A stretch of DNA of 64,000 bases from Diplolepis rosae (taxonomy: Eukaryota > Arthropoda > Insecta > Hymenoptera > Diplolepididae): assembly GCA_030998225.1 (NCBI GenBank), contig JAPYXD010000714.1, forward strand, positions 6,324,001 through 6,388,000. The letters are read 5' to 3'. The position numbers were made by a program, and so were the translations under genes. Below the pieces are notes generated by a model. It ran no database searches, was not told the origin of the DNA, and was given only the letters and a program-made list of their open reading frames with translations. The stretch's first letter is position 1; each line of letters opens with the position of its first letter. Shown here in pieces: positions 42,616 to 51,440 of the stretch.

Positions 42616-43290
42616 CTACTTTTGTACTTGTACGTGTGAGCGTTTTAGTCTATTAATGTGAACTACAGTAGGTTTGCCTTTATAGCTTATTTTGACATTC
42701 CCTTTTCCTAACACTTCCAATATTTCATAAGGCCCTGTATAATGGTTCTCTAGTTTTTTTATTTTACCTCCTTTTAATAAAAATACGTTGTCTCCAATTT
42801 TTACTTCTAAAGGATTTATTTTTTTATCATAATATATTTTCGATTTTTCTTTTGCTGAAATAAGATTCTCTCTTGCTTGTGTTCGCATTTCGTGTAGTTG
42901 AGTTACGAAATTAATTAAATAATCATCATACGTTTGTAATTTTTCTTGTTGTGATAAAGGTTCGCTGGAAGGTTCACGAGCTAATTTACCAAAAACCAAT
43001 TCATAGGGTGTGCATTTTGTGCCTTCATGTACACTAGTATTATACGAGAACATTGCTAGTTCAAGCCAATCATCCCATTCTGAATTTTTTGCAACAAATT
43101 GTTTGAGATATTCTCCTAAAACATGATGTGAACGTTCTAATGACCCGTTTGATTGAGGGTGAAAAGCTGTGGTACGAAATTGTTTAATTCTAAAACGTTT
43201 TGCCAATCTTTTTAATAAATTACTTAAAAAATCTCTGCCCTGGTCAGTAAGTACTCCTTTTGGTGATCCAAATATGCAAATAAATTTTTT
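42616..43290 (-). CDS. pol: Pol part 3: integrase core end and C-terminal domain
   Basis: Continuation of integrase in the next frame. It starts around the FGSPKG block with DQGRD (second catalytic Asp), then FHPQSNGSLERSHH (last catalytic Glu), and ends with the C-terminal GPYEILEVLGKGNVKI module. The frame ends at 42616. The break from part 2 coincides with a homopolymer, which is either a real single-base mutation or an assembly error. Confidence 0.92.
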   Translation of the reverse strand, partial: KKFICIFGSPKGVLTDQGRDFLSNLLKRLAKRFRIKQFRTTAFHPQSNGSLERSHHVLGEYLKQFVAKNSEWDDWLELAMFSYNTSVHEGTKCTPYELVFGKLAREPSSEPLSQQEKLQTYDDYLINFVTQLHEMRTQARENLISAKEKSKIYYDKKINPLEVKIGDNVFLLKGGKIKKLENHYTGPYEILEVLGKGNVKISYKGKPTVVHINRLKRSHVQVQK

Positions 43291-45796
43291 TCACAAAAGC
43301 ATCTGCTATTGTACTAGCTTGGTGATTAGGAAGAGGTATTGCTAAAGAATATTTGGTAAAATTGTCTTGTATCGTTAGAATATATAAGTTACCAGATTTT
43401 GTTTCAGGTAGTGGACCAACAATGTCCATTGATATTTTTTCAAAAGCAGTAGTGGGTGTGTCTGTGATTACCATAGGATTTTTTGTTTTGACTCTGATTA
43501 ATTTTTTCAGTTGACATTGTAAACAGCCTTGAATATATTTTTGAATGTCTACTTTCATATTTTCCCAAAAAAATTTCTGGCGAATTCGACTATAATTTTT
43601 TGTGACGCCTTTATGGCCTCCTAATGCTGAAGAATGAGCTTCTTCGATTAAATGAGTTCGTTGTTCTTTTGTTGGATATTGCGTTATTCCATTGCAAACT
43701 ATAATTTTTGTAGTTGAATTTGAAAAAATTGAGTCAAAAATTGATTTCACTTCTTCCCAAAATATATGATTAATTCTAGAAGTTTTAGAAATACTAATTG
43801 ACCGTAACCTCAGATTTTGAGATAATTCATGTAATGAGTATATTGATAATTTTATATTATTTAATGTTTCGGATAAATTGTCTTTAGTTTCTTCTTCAAT
43901 TGGAAGTGCAAAATGGTAGTAGTTTCCTTTTTTAATCTCTTTTGCTATCCCTTTTTGTAAATTTTTAAATTTTGGTAAAATTTCACGTTTTTCTAAAGTT
44001 TTTGATCCGTTGTCGCGAGGAATTCCATTTGTTGTAACAAAATATGCATAATTATCTTTTCGCATAGTTAATTGATCGCGACATTCAACTAAATTTTTCC
44101 TTGTTATAATTTTTTCTGTTTGAGGGTTTATAGGAGGAGGTTCTGGGGGTGGGCGATTATAATTATCATGATCTTTATCGATTTTTTCACAATTTATTTG
44201 AGATCTTCGGTTTAATCTCAAATTTTCTTCAAAATAAGGCTCTTCAAATTCTTCTTCCAATTTTTCTTCTTGGTTTTCTTCAAACTTCTCTTCAAAATTT
44301 TCCTCAAGATCGTCTCCAAAATGTTCTTCAAAATTCTGTTCAAAATTCTTTTTGAAATTTTCGTCAAAATCTTCTTCAAAGTTATCTTCCAAATTTTCTT
44401 CATAATTTTCTTCATTGTTTCCTTCGTGTGAGGTTTCAATGTCGTTGATTTCATCTTCTGAGGTTGAAAAATAATTCTCACTTTCTTCACTTTCAAATTC
44501 ATTAATATTTTTTGGCTTCTTGGCATTCTTCTTCTTCTTTATGTTTTTTGCTTGAGTTTGTTTCAAATAATCTAAATAATCAGGATCAGAGTCGGAATCT
44601 GATTCTACTTTCGTTCGGCTTCGCTTTTGCATATTTATTTCTGGTAATTCGTTTTCAAATATTTGTTTTCTTGGTCTACCTCTCTTTCTTTTTGTTTGGG
44701 AGGGGATATTTTTTAAATTTGTAAGTAGATTTTTTCTTGGCCTACCTCGTGATTTTTTCACAAGAGGTTTAGAAGAAAAATTTTCGTCTAATTTTTCTTG
44801 AGTTTCATTTCGATTCATATTTTTTGCTTTATCTTGCTCTATTCTCTTTTGAGCTCTTGTAGTAATAGTTTTCCATGATAAATTTTCGTATTTTTTTGAA
44901 AACATTGGACTTAATAAAAATATTGTCATAAAAATAAGTCTTGAAGCCATATTTTTGAATAAATTTGTGTATTTTAAAATATTCTTACCAATCTCACTAA
45001 ATGATTCTTCACTAAGGAATTCTTGTAAAAATTCTGGAATTTTTGTGTGAATATTTAATATTTGGGCTTCTGGAATTTCGCTAAAATGATCTACGTCGTC
45101 TGGTACCATTCCTGGATTCAAGTTTTTTCGTTTTAAAGGTCTTACCTTATTTTTAGAGTTTTCTTGTTTATTTCTTGTAAAAGTTTTCTTGGAAAACGTT
45201 TTTTCTTTAGAAGTCATGAAAGTATCATTGTCATCAACTTGTAAATATTTTGATTTTTCCTGGCTATCATCAATAGGGTTTCTTGAGAGAGCATCTGCAT
45301 TTACATTCATTTTTCCTGCTTTGTAAATTACATCAAAATCATATTCTGCGAGTTTTAATCTCCAACGTGAAACTCGTGAACAAGGGTCTTTAGAATTTTG
45401 AAACCAAACTAGAGGTTTGTGATCAGTCACTAAAGTAAATTTTCTTCCATACAAATAAGGACGAAAATGAGTTACACAAAATATTATAGCAAGAGCTTCT
45501 TTTTCATATGTATCATATTTTTTCTCAGTATCACTTAGACTACGTGATGCATATGCTATTGGTTTATCTTTACCTATTTTACCTTGTGATAAAATACCTC
45601 CTATTGCAAATCCTGAGGCATCTGTCGTGAGTATAAAGGGTTGAGAAAAATCAGGTCGTTGTAAAAGTGGTTCTTCACATAATTTTGCTTTTAAAATTTC
45701 GAAAGCTGCTTGTTGTTTTTCTGTCCAATTAAAAGGTATATCTTTTTTTAGAAGTTGATTTAAAGGACTTGCAATTTTTGAGAATCTATCAATAAA
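43244..45796 (-). CDS. pol: Pol part 2: RNase H, charged insertion, integrase N-terminus and core start
   Basis: The frame opens after a TGA at 45799-45797. Between it and the stop at 45928 there is also a one-base shift near 45885-45895. RNase H: FILTTDASGFAIGGILSQGK, then TDHKPLVWF and NADALSRNP. Next comes an unusual insertion (about 300 residues) with two AT-hook-like motifs (SRGRPRK and KRGRPRK) and a long Glu/Asn/Phe repeat of ENFEE type (about 44225-44420). The integrase HHCC (EAHSSALGGHKGVTKNYSRI, then CLQCQ) and the first core Asp (SMDIVGP) follow. The frame is lost at a run of seven A (about 43283-43289), so the rest of integrase is in another frame. Confidence 0.93.
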   Translation of the reverse strand, partial: FIDRFSKIASPLNQLLKKDIPFNWTEKQQAAFEILKAKLCEEPLLQRPDFSQPFILTTDASGFAIGGILSQGKIGKDKPIAYASRSLSDTEKKYDTYEKEALAIIFCVTHFRPYLYGRKFTLVTDHKPLVWFQNSKDPCSRVSRWRLKLAEYDFDVIYKAGKMNVNADALSRNPIDDSQEKSKYLQVDDNDTFMTSKEKTFSKKTFTRNKQENSKNKVRPLKRKNLNPGMVPDDVDHFSEIPEAQILNIHTKIPEFLQEFLSEESFSEIGKNILKYTNLFKNMASRLIFMTIFLLSPMFSKKYENLSWKTITTRAQKRIEQDKAKNMNRNETQEKLDENFSSKPLVKKSRGRPRKNLLTNLKNIPSQTKRKRGRPRKQIFENELPEINMQKRSRTKVESDSDSDPDYLDYLKQTQAKNIKKKKNAKKPKNINEFESEESENYFSTSEDEINDIETSHEGNNEENYEENLEDNFEEDFDENFKKNFEQNFEEHFGDDLEENFEEKFEENQEEKLEEEFEEPYFEENLRLNRRSQINCEKIDKDHDNYNRPPPEPPPINPQTEKIITRKNLVECRDQLTMRKDNYAYFVTTNGIPRDNGSKTLEKREILPKFKNLQKGIAKEIKKGNYYHFALPIEEETKDNLSETLNNIKLSIYSLHELSQNLRLRSISISKTSRINHIFWEEVKSIFDSIFSNSTTKIIVCNGITQYPTKEQRTHLIEEAHSSALGGHKGVTKNYSRIRQKFFWENMKVDIQKYIQGCLQCQLKKLIRVKTKNPMVITDTPTTAFEKISMDIVGPLPETKSGNLYILTIQDNFTKYSLAIPLPNHQASTIADAFVKKIYLHIWITKRSTY

Positions 45797-45927
45797 TCAT
45801 CTATAATATCCTGCTAAGCCTAAAAATTGTTTAAAATTTTTCTTTGTTTTTAGGACTGGAAAGTTTTTTACGGCAATTATCTTTTTGGATCTGGACGTAC
45901 TCCATTTTTATTAATCATATGACCTAA

Positions 45928-47510
45928 CTATTCTACTTCGGGTCGTAAAAATTCGCATTTATCTGGTTGTAAATAAAGATTCTCTTTCCTAAGTCTTTCT
46001 GCTAAATTATTGAATTTAATTTCGTGCTCTTCTAGAGTATTTGCATATATAACTATGTCATCAAGATATACAAAAAGTTCCGTTCCGATTAATCCAGTTA
46101 ATGTTAAATCCATTAATCTCTGAAATGTGGCTGGTGCAGTTTTTAAACCGAAAGGCATTCTATCGAATTCGTAATGACCGTGAGGTGTAGAAAACGCGGT
46201 TTTATGCGAGTCTTTTGGGTCCATTTTTATATGGTGAAAACCGGTAGCTAAATCAAACACTGAAAAATATTTTGCTGACCCTAGAGAATCAAGTATATCG
46301 TTTATATTAGGTAGAGGATACGAATCGCCAATTGTTTTTTCATTTAATTTACGAAAATAAAGAACCATTCTCCATTTTATTTTTCCTTGGGAATCAGGTT
46401 TTTTAGGAACTATCCACACTGGAGTGTTATATGGTGATTGTGAGGGCTTGATTATTTTATTTTTTAATAATTCATCGACTTGTCTTGTAATTTCTTCCTT
46501 GTGAACTGGGGGAAATCTATATTGTCTTGAAAAAATTGGAGCGTCATCTACAGTAGGAATTGAATGTTGTAATACATTAGTCGCTTCAAGTGGTTCTCCT
46601 GGGATTTGAAATCTGTCTGCATTATTTTTAATTAATTTTTCTACATGTTCATATTCATCTTGATTTAAGTGGTCTAATCGAAGAAGTTTTTTAATACATT
46701 CTACTCTGTCTTCGTCTGTTACATTATAAAATTTGCATGAGTCAATTAGAGAATTGTCAGTTTTTAAAAAGTTATTTAATATTTTACTTGATAAATCTTC
46801 GTTATTTGTTTGTTTGAAAGTAATTAAATTTTCAATTTGTTTATAACATTCTTGTTCTTCAAAGTCTTCTAAATTAACTAATGGGACGGATAATGTAATT
46901 GGGATTTCATTTGTGTTTGCAAATTTTAAATAAGCTTTTCCTCTGTGATTTTTTACAACTGCGTCACCTACGTAGACGCCATCTTGGATATGTAATCGAG
47001 GTACATACCCTTCACTCTTTTCTGTATTTTTTATATTAACATAAAATGTTGTAACTGTTCGAGCTGGAATAGTAAATGTATTGGCAGATTTAAAAGGGTA
47101 ACAGTGGTTCTCAATTTCTAAGCATTTTGAAGTATAGTTTATATTCACACTATTATCTTGAAAAAATTCTGATCCTAATACTCCATCTTCTTCTACTGGG
47201 ACTTCATTGGGAATAATGTTAAATATCGTTGGATAACCAAAAATGTTTATTTTTACCTGTCCTAACGTGTAAAGTGGTAAATCATTAATTCCTGTAAGTT
47301 TCAATACGTTTTGGCTATTTATGGGTACTTCAGGGTTGAGAACCTTTTGTTTAATTAAATTTCGAGCAGCACCAGTATCAATCATCATGTGTGTTGGATT
47401 TTTTAGACCTTCCGTTGATATTATAATTGATGGAATTGAAGTGGACTTTGAAATATTTATTGTTGTTGTTGTATGATCGTTAGAAGTGGATGCCAGTGGT
47501 TCTCGATTTA
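45928..47510 (-). CDS. pol: Pol part 1: protease and reverse transcriptase
   Basis: The frame is -1 relative to gag and is open across the gag stop, so expression by -1 frameshifting (or readthrough of a spliced form) is expected. I see no textbook slippery heptamer. An aspartic protease starts with the active site DTG (47379-47371), followed by the flap region and a VLGSEFF block. RT follows from about codon 270, with WRMVLYFRKLNEKT, the SVFDLATGFHHI block (first Asp), and YLDDIVIY (catalytic pair) near the end. The frame is cut by a TAG at 45930-45928, just after LRPEVE. RT needs the connection and RNase H that follow, so the stop would truncate the enzyme unless suppressed. Confidence 0.93.
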
Positions 47511-49376
47511 TGCTTTCCTCAGTGCACCCGTGCTGGGGAGAGCTTTGGAGTTTTCCTGATTAGCTGTTTGTGATTGGTTATTTGGTCGTATCTTGCAGTC
47601 TCGTACTAAATGACCGGGTTGTTTACAGTAATTGCAAATTATTTCAGTATAATTTGAATTTTGTTGAGTGTTATTATTTTGTAAAAATCTATTTTCATAT
47701 GGTTTATTTCGATTTTGAAACTGTCCTGAGTTAAAGTTTTTATACTGTCCTGGATTCAATTGTCTATTAGTATTATTAACATTATTGTTATTATTGTAAA
47801 CATTTCTAGGAAAATTATTATTATTGTTGTATCTTTGTTGTAAAAAATTATTATTATTGTTTCTATAATTGTTATTTCTATTTTGTAAAAAATGATTGTT
47901 GTTATTATTAAAATTATAATTTTTATTTCTTAAAAAATTGTTATTTGGAAAATTATTGTAATTGTTTCTTGCAAAATTATTATTATTATTACCTCTTTCA
48001 CCATTGAAATTAATATATCTTTGTTGTTTATGATTCAACAAATTTTGTTGTTTATTCTTAAGAACTGCATCTTGAGCTTTACTTAAATGAAAACATTTTT
48101 CAGTTGTGTGACCTGATTTTTTACAAATTAAACAAATAGTTTTATTTTCAAGTGCTACGTTGAATCGGGTGGTTTTATTACTTTTATTATTATTAATTGA
48201 TTCTTCGGTTTTTAAATAATCCGTATTTCTATTTCTTCGCAGTGCAGAAGATGCAGCCAGTCTTCGTTCTATGTCTATTGTATCATTAACTACTTCCTTA
48301 AATGTGTCCTTTTCTTCTACACGAATTTCTAACTCAGGACGCAAACCTCGTATAAAACATTGAATTACATCTCTTTCTAAATTTTGTTTGAAAGCATTAT
48401 CTACCTGACCGTCATTATTAAGTCTGTGAGCATCTTCTATTCTATCAGCAATTTCCTTAATTCTAGCAGCATAGGAAAGGACATTTTCTCTTTCCCACAT
48501 AAATGTATTACCTAATTCTCCCTGCAATTGATATACGCTTTTCGCAGGGGCATATACTCTTTTCAATTTTTCTATTAATTCCTCTATTGTTGCATACGTT
48601 GACCCAAAAATACATTTTCGTGCCTCACCAGACAATTTACCTCTCAATAGACGTGCAAGATTTTCTTGGGCAGCAGGTGTCGGCAGCATTGCCTTTGCTT
48701 CCATGCAACCCTCAATAAAATGGGACAATGGGAGGTTACTTCCGTCGAACAAAGGGACCACCTCTAGCGCGTCGCGTAAGGATACCTGCTGGCTGTTAGG
48801 TATGGCTACGGCCATCTCTTCGTTGCTTACTATTACGGGATTATCCTGATTTATGACTTCTGTATCGCTTTTGTCGTCGTCGCTATCGTTGTTACTAATT
48901 AGAGAGTCGCGTGCCAATGAGGTTTTCAATTTTTCTTTCAAAGTTTTGTTTTCTATTGTTATTACCGTTGAGCTTAGCAAATTAGATTCGTCAAAATAAG
49001 ATAATTCGTTCGTTAAAGTTTGATCTTGATTACTAGATCCTGTCACAATGCTTAAATCTTGACAAAAACTTGAATGAAACCCGCTAGTTTTACTGGAATT
49101 TTCACTTAATATGCTTTGATCATTAATTAGCGTCTTGTCAAAACGTGAATCGTCTAGCTGAAGAGTGTCATCTAATTCTTGTTCAGCAGGAAAAGGGTTT
49201 GAAATATCTTTGTATTTATTATCGACTAAATTTCCCTTGATTTTACCTGATCTTTTTAGTTTCAAGGAATCTATTTGATTTTGATCCACAATTTTTGCGA
49301 GTTGGTTATCTTGTTTGGCTTTACTACGTGTGATAACCTTTTGGGCGGATTCTACAGGGGTATTTGAATTTGACAT
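47508..49376 (-). CDS. gag: Gag polyprotein
   Basis: Intact frame of 622 codons. Residues 1-195 are a charged, probably disordered N-terminus. Residues 200-385 form the capsid-like region (DALEVVPLFDGSNLPLSHFI, then KCIFGSTYATIEELIEKLKR). Two CCHC zinc knuckles lie at residues 415-428 (CLICKKSGHTTEKC) and 581-594 (CNYCKQPGHLVRDC), separated by an asparagine-rich, low-complexity stretch (about 440-570) encoded by AAT-type repeats. It would form the virus-like particle and bind genomic RNA. The N-terminal ATG at 49376 is the first in the leader-proximal frame. Gag ends at TAA 47510-47508 while pol continues in the -1 frame. The same gene is seen in copy C and, decayed, in copy B. Confidence 0.95.
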   Translation of the reverse strand: MSNSNTPVESAQKVITRSKAKQDNQLAKIVDQNQIDSLKLKRSGKIKGNLVDNKYKDISNPFPAEQELDDTLQLDDSRFDKTLINDQSILSENSSKTSGFHSSFCQDLSIVTGSSNQDQTLTNELSYFDESNLLSSTVITIENKTLKEKLKTSLARDSLISNNDSDDDKSDTEVINQDNPVIVSNEEMAVAIPNSQQVSLRDALEVVPLFDGSNLPLSHFIEGCMEAKAMLPTPAAQENLARLLRGKLSGEARKCIFGSTYATIEELIEKLKRVYAPAKSVYQLQGELGNTFMWERENVLSYAARIKEIADRIEDAHRLNNDGQVDNAFKQNLERDVIQCFIRGLRPELEIRVEEKDTFKEVVNDTIDIERRLAASSALRRNRNTDYLKTEESINNNKSNKTTRFNVALENKTICLICKKSGHTTEKCFHLSKAQDAVLKNKQQNLLNHKQQRYINFNGERGNNNNNFARNNYNNFPNNNFLRNKNYNFNNNNNHFLQNRNNNYRNNNNNFLQQRYNNNNNFPRNVYNNNNNVNNTNRQLNPGQYKNFNSGQFQNRNKPYENRFLQNNNTQQNSNYTEIICNYCKQPGHLVRDCKIRPNNQSQTANQENSKALPSTGALRKA

Positions 49377-50445
49377 TGAGTCATTATAATTTTACAGTTT
49401 CCCTTTTATTGAGCGTTATCTTAGATTATTTATTGTTAATTATCAATTGTTTATAACAATTTTAAAAAACTACATGTAAAATTTTGTTTGTTAATAAAGT
49501 GAAATTAGTAAAAGTATAATTTTAGTTTAAAACCAATCATAAAAATGATATTAATAATAATTATTTAATTATTTTTATTTGTTTATAACAAAATTAAAAT
49601 TTGTACTCTTTTATTGGGAAATAAAATAACAAAATGAGAATATAATTCTATAAAACATTCAAATAAATAAATAATCGCTCAAATTTTTTGTAAAATTATA
49701 ATGTTAAATAAAACATTTGTTAAAATTATAACAATATATATATATATGTATATTTATTTTGTACCAACCACGTGTGTCTTTTGTAAACTATAATAATCTA
49801 TGTTATTAAATTAATAAATTATAAATTGTTTTTTTTTTTTGTTTAAATAAATAAAATTGTTTATAACAAGGATCAGATAAGATTCGAGTTATGCACAATT
49901 TATTCTTCTCTAGACTGGACAAGTTAGGCTCAAGCTCAGATCCTTGGACAATCTTTGCAAATAAAAATATTCTGTTCCTTAACAGAGTTAAAATCAAAGT
50001 TATAAACAATACAATCACAAGCACTTCGAACTTTGCCCTACCCAATGATCGTAATCAATGGTGACCGTTCAACGTACCCAAAAGGGACTTATACTCTCGT
50101 GTGCTGTTTTTTTTTTGTTTGTTTTAACTTAAATCAAAACTTAGTTAACAAATTAGAATAATTTTTTAATAAGATAAGTTACTTAATCACTTAGGTTAGC
50201 CTCAAGGTCAGATCCCTGCGTGATTTTTCAAACTTATTTTATTTTATACAATTTATATAAATTATAAAATTTCAAAGAAATGATTTGATTATTAAATCAT
50301 TAAGGTTAGCCTCAAGGTCAAATCCCTTTGTGATCTAACAAATCTATTTTATTGAAATTTCAAGTTACAAGTTGAAATAATATTTCATAATCATTTATTT
50401 ATTCACTAGAAATAATCAATGCGTTAATTTTCAATTGACTTGTGT
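49377..50445 (-). repeat. Leader with repeated GACCTTGAGGCTAAC motifs
   Basis: No gene. The untranslated leader carries two clear copies (about 50173-50228 and 50290-50338) of a unit whose core, in element orientation, is GACCTTGAGGCTAACCTAAG. More distant versions lie at about 49868-49960. Copy C has the same unit three times in its leader. Role unknown. By position it could be a packaging signal, or a regulatory/insulator array as found in the leader of Drosophila gypsy. Confidence 0.7.
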
Positions 50446-50464
50446 TTCCCGGGCCGATGCACCA
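50446..50464 (-). promoter_or_regulatory. tRNA-Gly primer-binding site
   Basis: Fourteen bases after the 5' LTR, the minus strand reads TGGTGCATCGGCCCGGGAA. This is the complement of the 3' end of insect tRNA-Gly(GCC) including CCA, with one extra base in the C/G run. Copy C has the same site without the extra base (61045-61062). Confidence 0.85.
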
Positions 50465-50478
50465 GAAAAAAGGAAGTA

Positions 50479-51330
50479 TGTTACGTCACAAATACGTAAA
50501 TACTTACTTTGATCGAAGATTCCTCGTTTTAAGTTAGGATCGAATGATCCTCGCTTAGGGATGAGGATAAGTCAATGAAAGACACAATGATTATGAATAT
50601 AATACAAATTGAATTTATTTTATTGGTTAAAATTTCCGGATATACATTCGTTAAGACAATTCTTATATAATGTAGGCACAGGCTGGTTGGTACGTAGGTG
50701 AGAAAGAGACAAAGAATAAAGATAGAGAGAGAGAGAGGTTCGGTACCTTTATGATTCGTAAGTTGTGTTGAGGTTTAATCCACACGGCGGTGAGTTGTAA
50801 GTACTGGATCCCCACAGGTGTATTCCAAGTGTGTGAGAGAGACGGAGTTATAGGCCGCACAGGTATATTCCGTAAAGGGCGGCGATTCAAATTTACGACA
50901 CTGTTCGAAGATCTTTACAAGATCTATTCAAGTCTACGATGACTTTTACGACTCCCGAACTTGGATTTTAAATTGTCCCAATCGAATTTTATTAATCTCA
51001 AACTCAGAGATTTCCGAAGTTAAATTGAAATACCGCACTGGACTATTGTCGCGAGACCGGTTATAAATCCGAAGGAAAATTTAAGTGTCGAACTAGACGA
51101 AGAATTTACTGACTGCTTGCTCTTGGTGTGGGCCTCTTTTATATTTTTCTATACAAATTGACGGTCAGCGAAAATCGTGACGTACTCATATCTTCTTAGA
51201 GGAGAAGGGGCCCTATACTGCTCCCTACTTCCCCTACTCCCTATTCCCCTTTATCGATTCTCTCATAGATTTCTAACTCAAACCAGCCTGTGTGTATTAT
51301 ATACATTCAAATACGTCGCGGGACGTGACA
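50479..51330 (-). repeat. 5' LTR of the young element
   Basis: Read on the minus strand it starts TGTCACGTCCCGCGACG and ends GTGACGTAACA. It contains a TATA box (51138-51143) and an AATAAAATAAA signal about 520 bases later, so U3 is about 190 bases and R/U5 long. An AAAGTAAGTA donor-like site lies close to its 3' end (GT at 50507-50506). The 75-codon frame across it is identical in both LTRs and is not a gene. Confidence 0.97.
51136..51146 (-). promoter_or_regulatory. TATA box in U3 of the 5' LTR
   Basis: Minus-strand AAATATAAAAGAGG. The following CACACCAAGAGCAAGCAGTCAGT lies where transcription would be expected to begin, about 25-40 bases on, and resembles an arthropod initiator (TCAGT). 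Confidence 0.65.
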
Positions 51331-51440
51331 TAGCTATAAAATATTGAAATTTTGTTTAGAATCCTTAAAAATGTAGTGACTTTAAATTGCAATAGAAAAT
51401 GATTCTTTAAGTGCTCAAATCATCCTAAAATGTGAAATAA
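51331..51440. other. Flank carrying the TAGC target duplication
   Basis: 51331-51334 TAGC repeats 33618-33621. The rest is AT-rich. Confidence 0.8.

Larger units (their letters stand above)
33622..51330 (-). mobile_element. Complete young Ty3/gypsy endogenous-retrovirus-like element with accessory gene cassette
   Basis: Two 852-bp direct LTRs (33622-34473 and 50479-51330) differ at one position (G at 34328, C at 51185). They start TG and end CA, and are flanked by TAGC on both sides (33618-33621 and 51331-51334). On the minus strand the order is LTR, primer site, leader, gag, pol, eight further genes, polypurine tract, LTR. At 17,709 bp it is well over twice the length of a typical gypsy element with env (about 7-8 kb), and the excess lies between integrase and the 3' LTR plus an insertion inside pol. 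Domain order RT-RNase H-integrase and the motifs place it in Ty3/gypsy (Metaviridae). Several genes carry a stop or one-base shift (see each entry). Confidence 0.97.

Noticed and set aside
44149..44724. Plus-strand and alternative minus-strand frames over the acidic pol region
   Set aside because: Other-frame readings of the GAA/AAT-rich repeat; the pol frame explains the sequence.
48503..48718. Plus-strand frame inside gag
   Set aside because: Antisense of the conserved capsid region; no independent motif.
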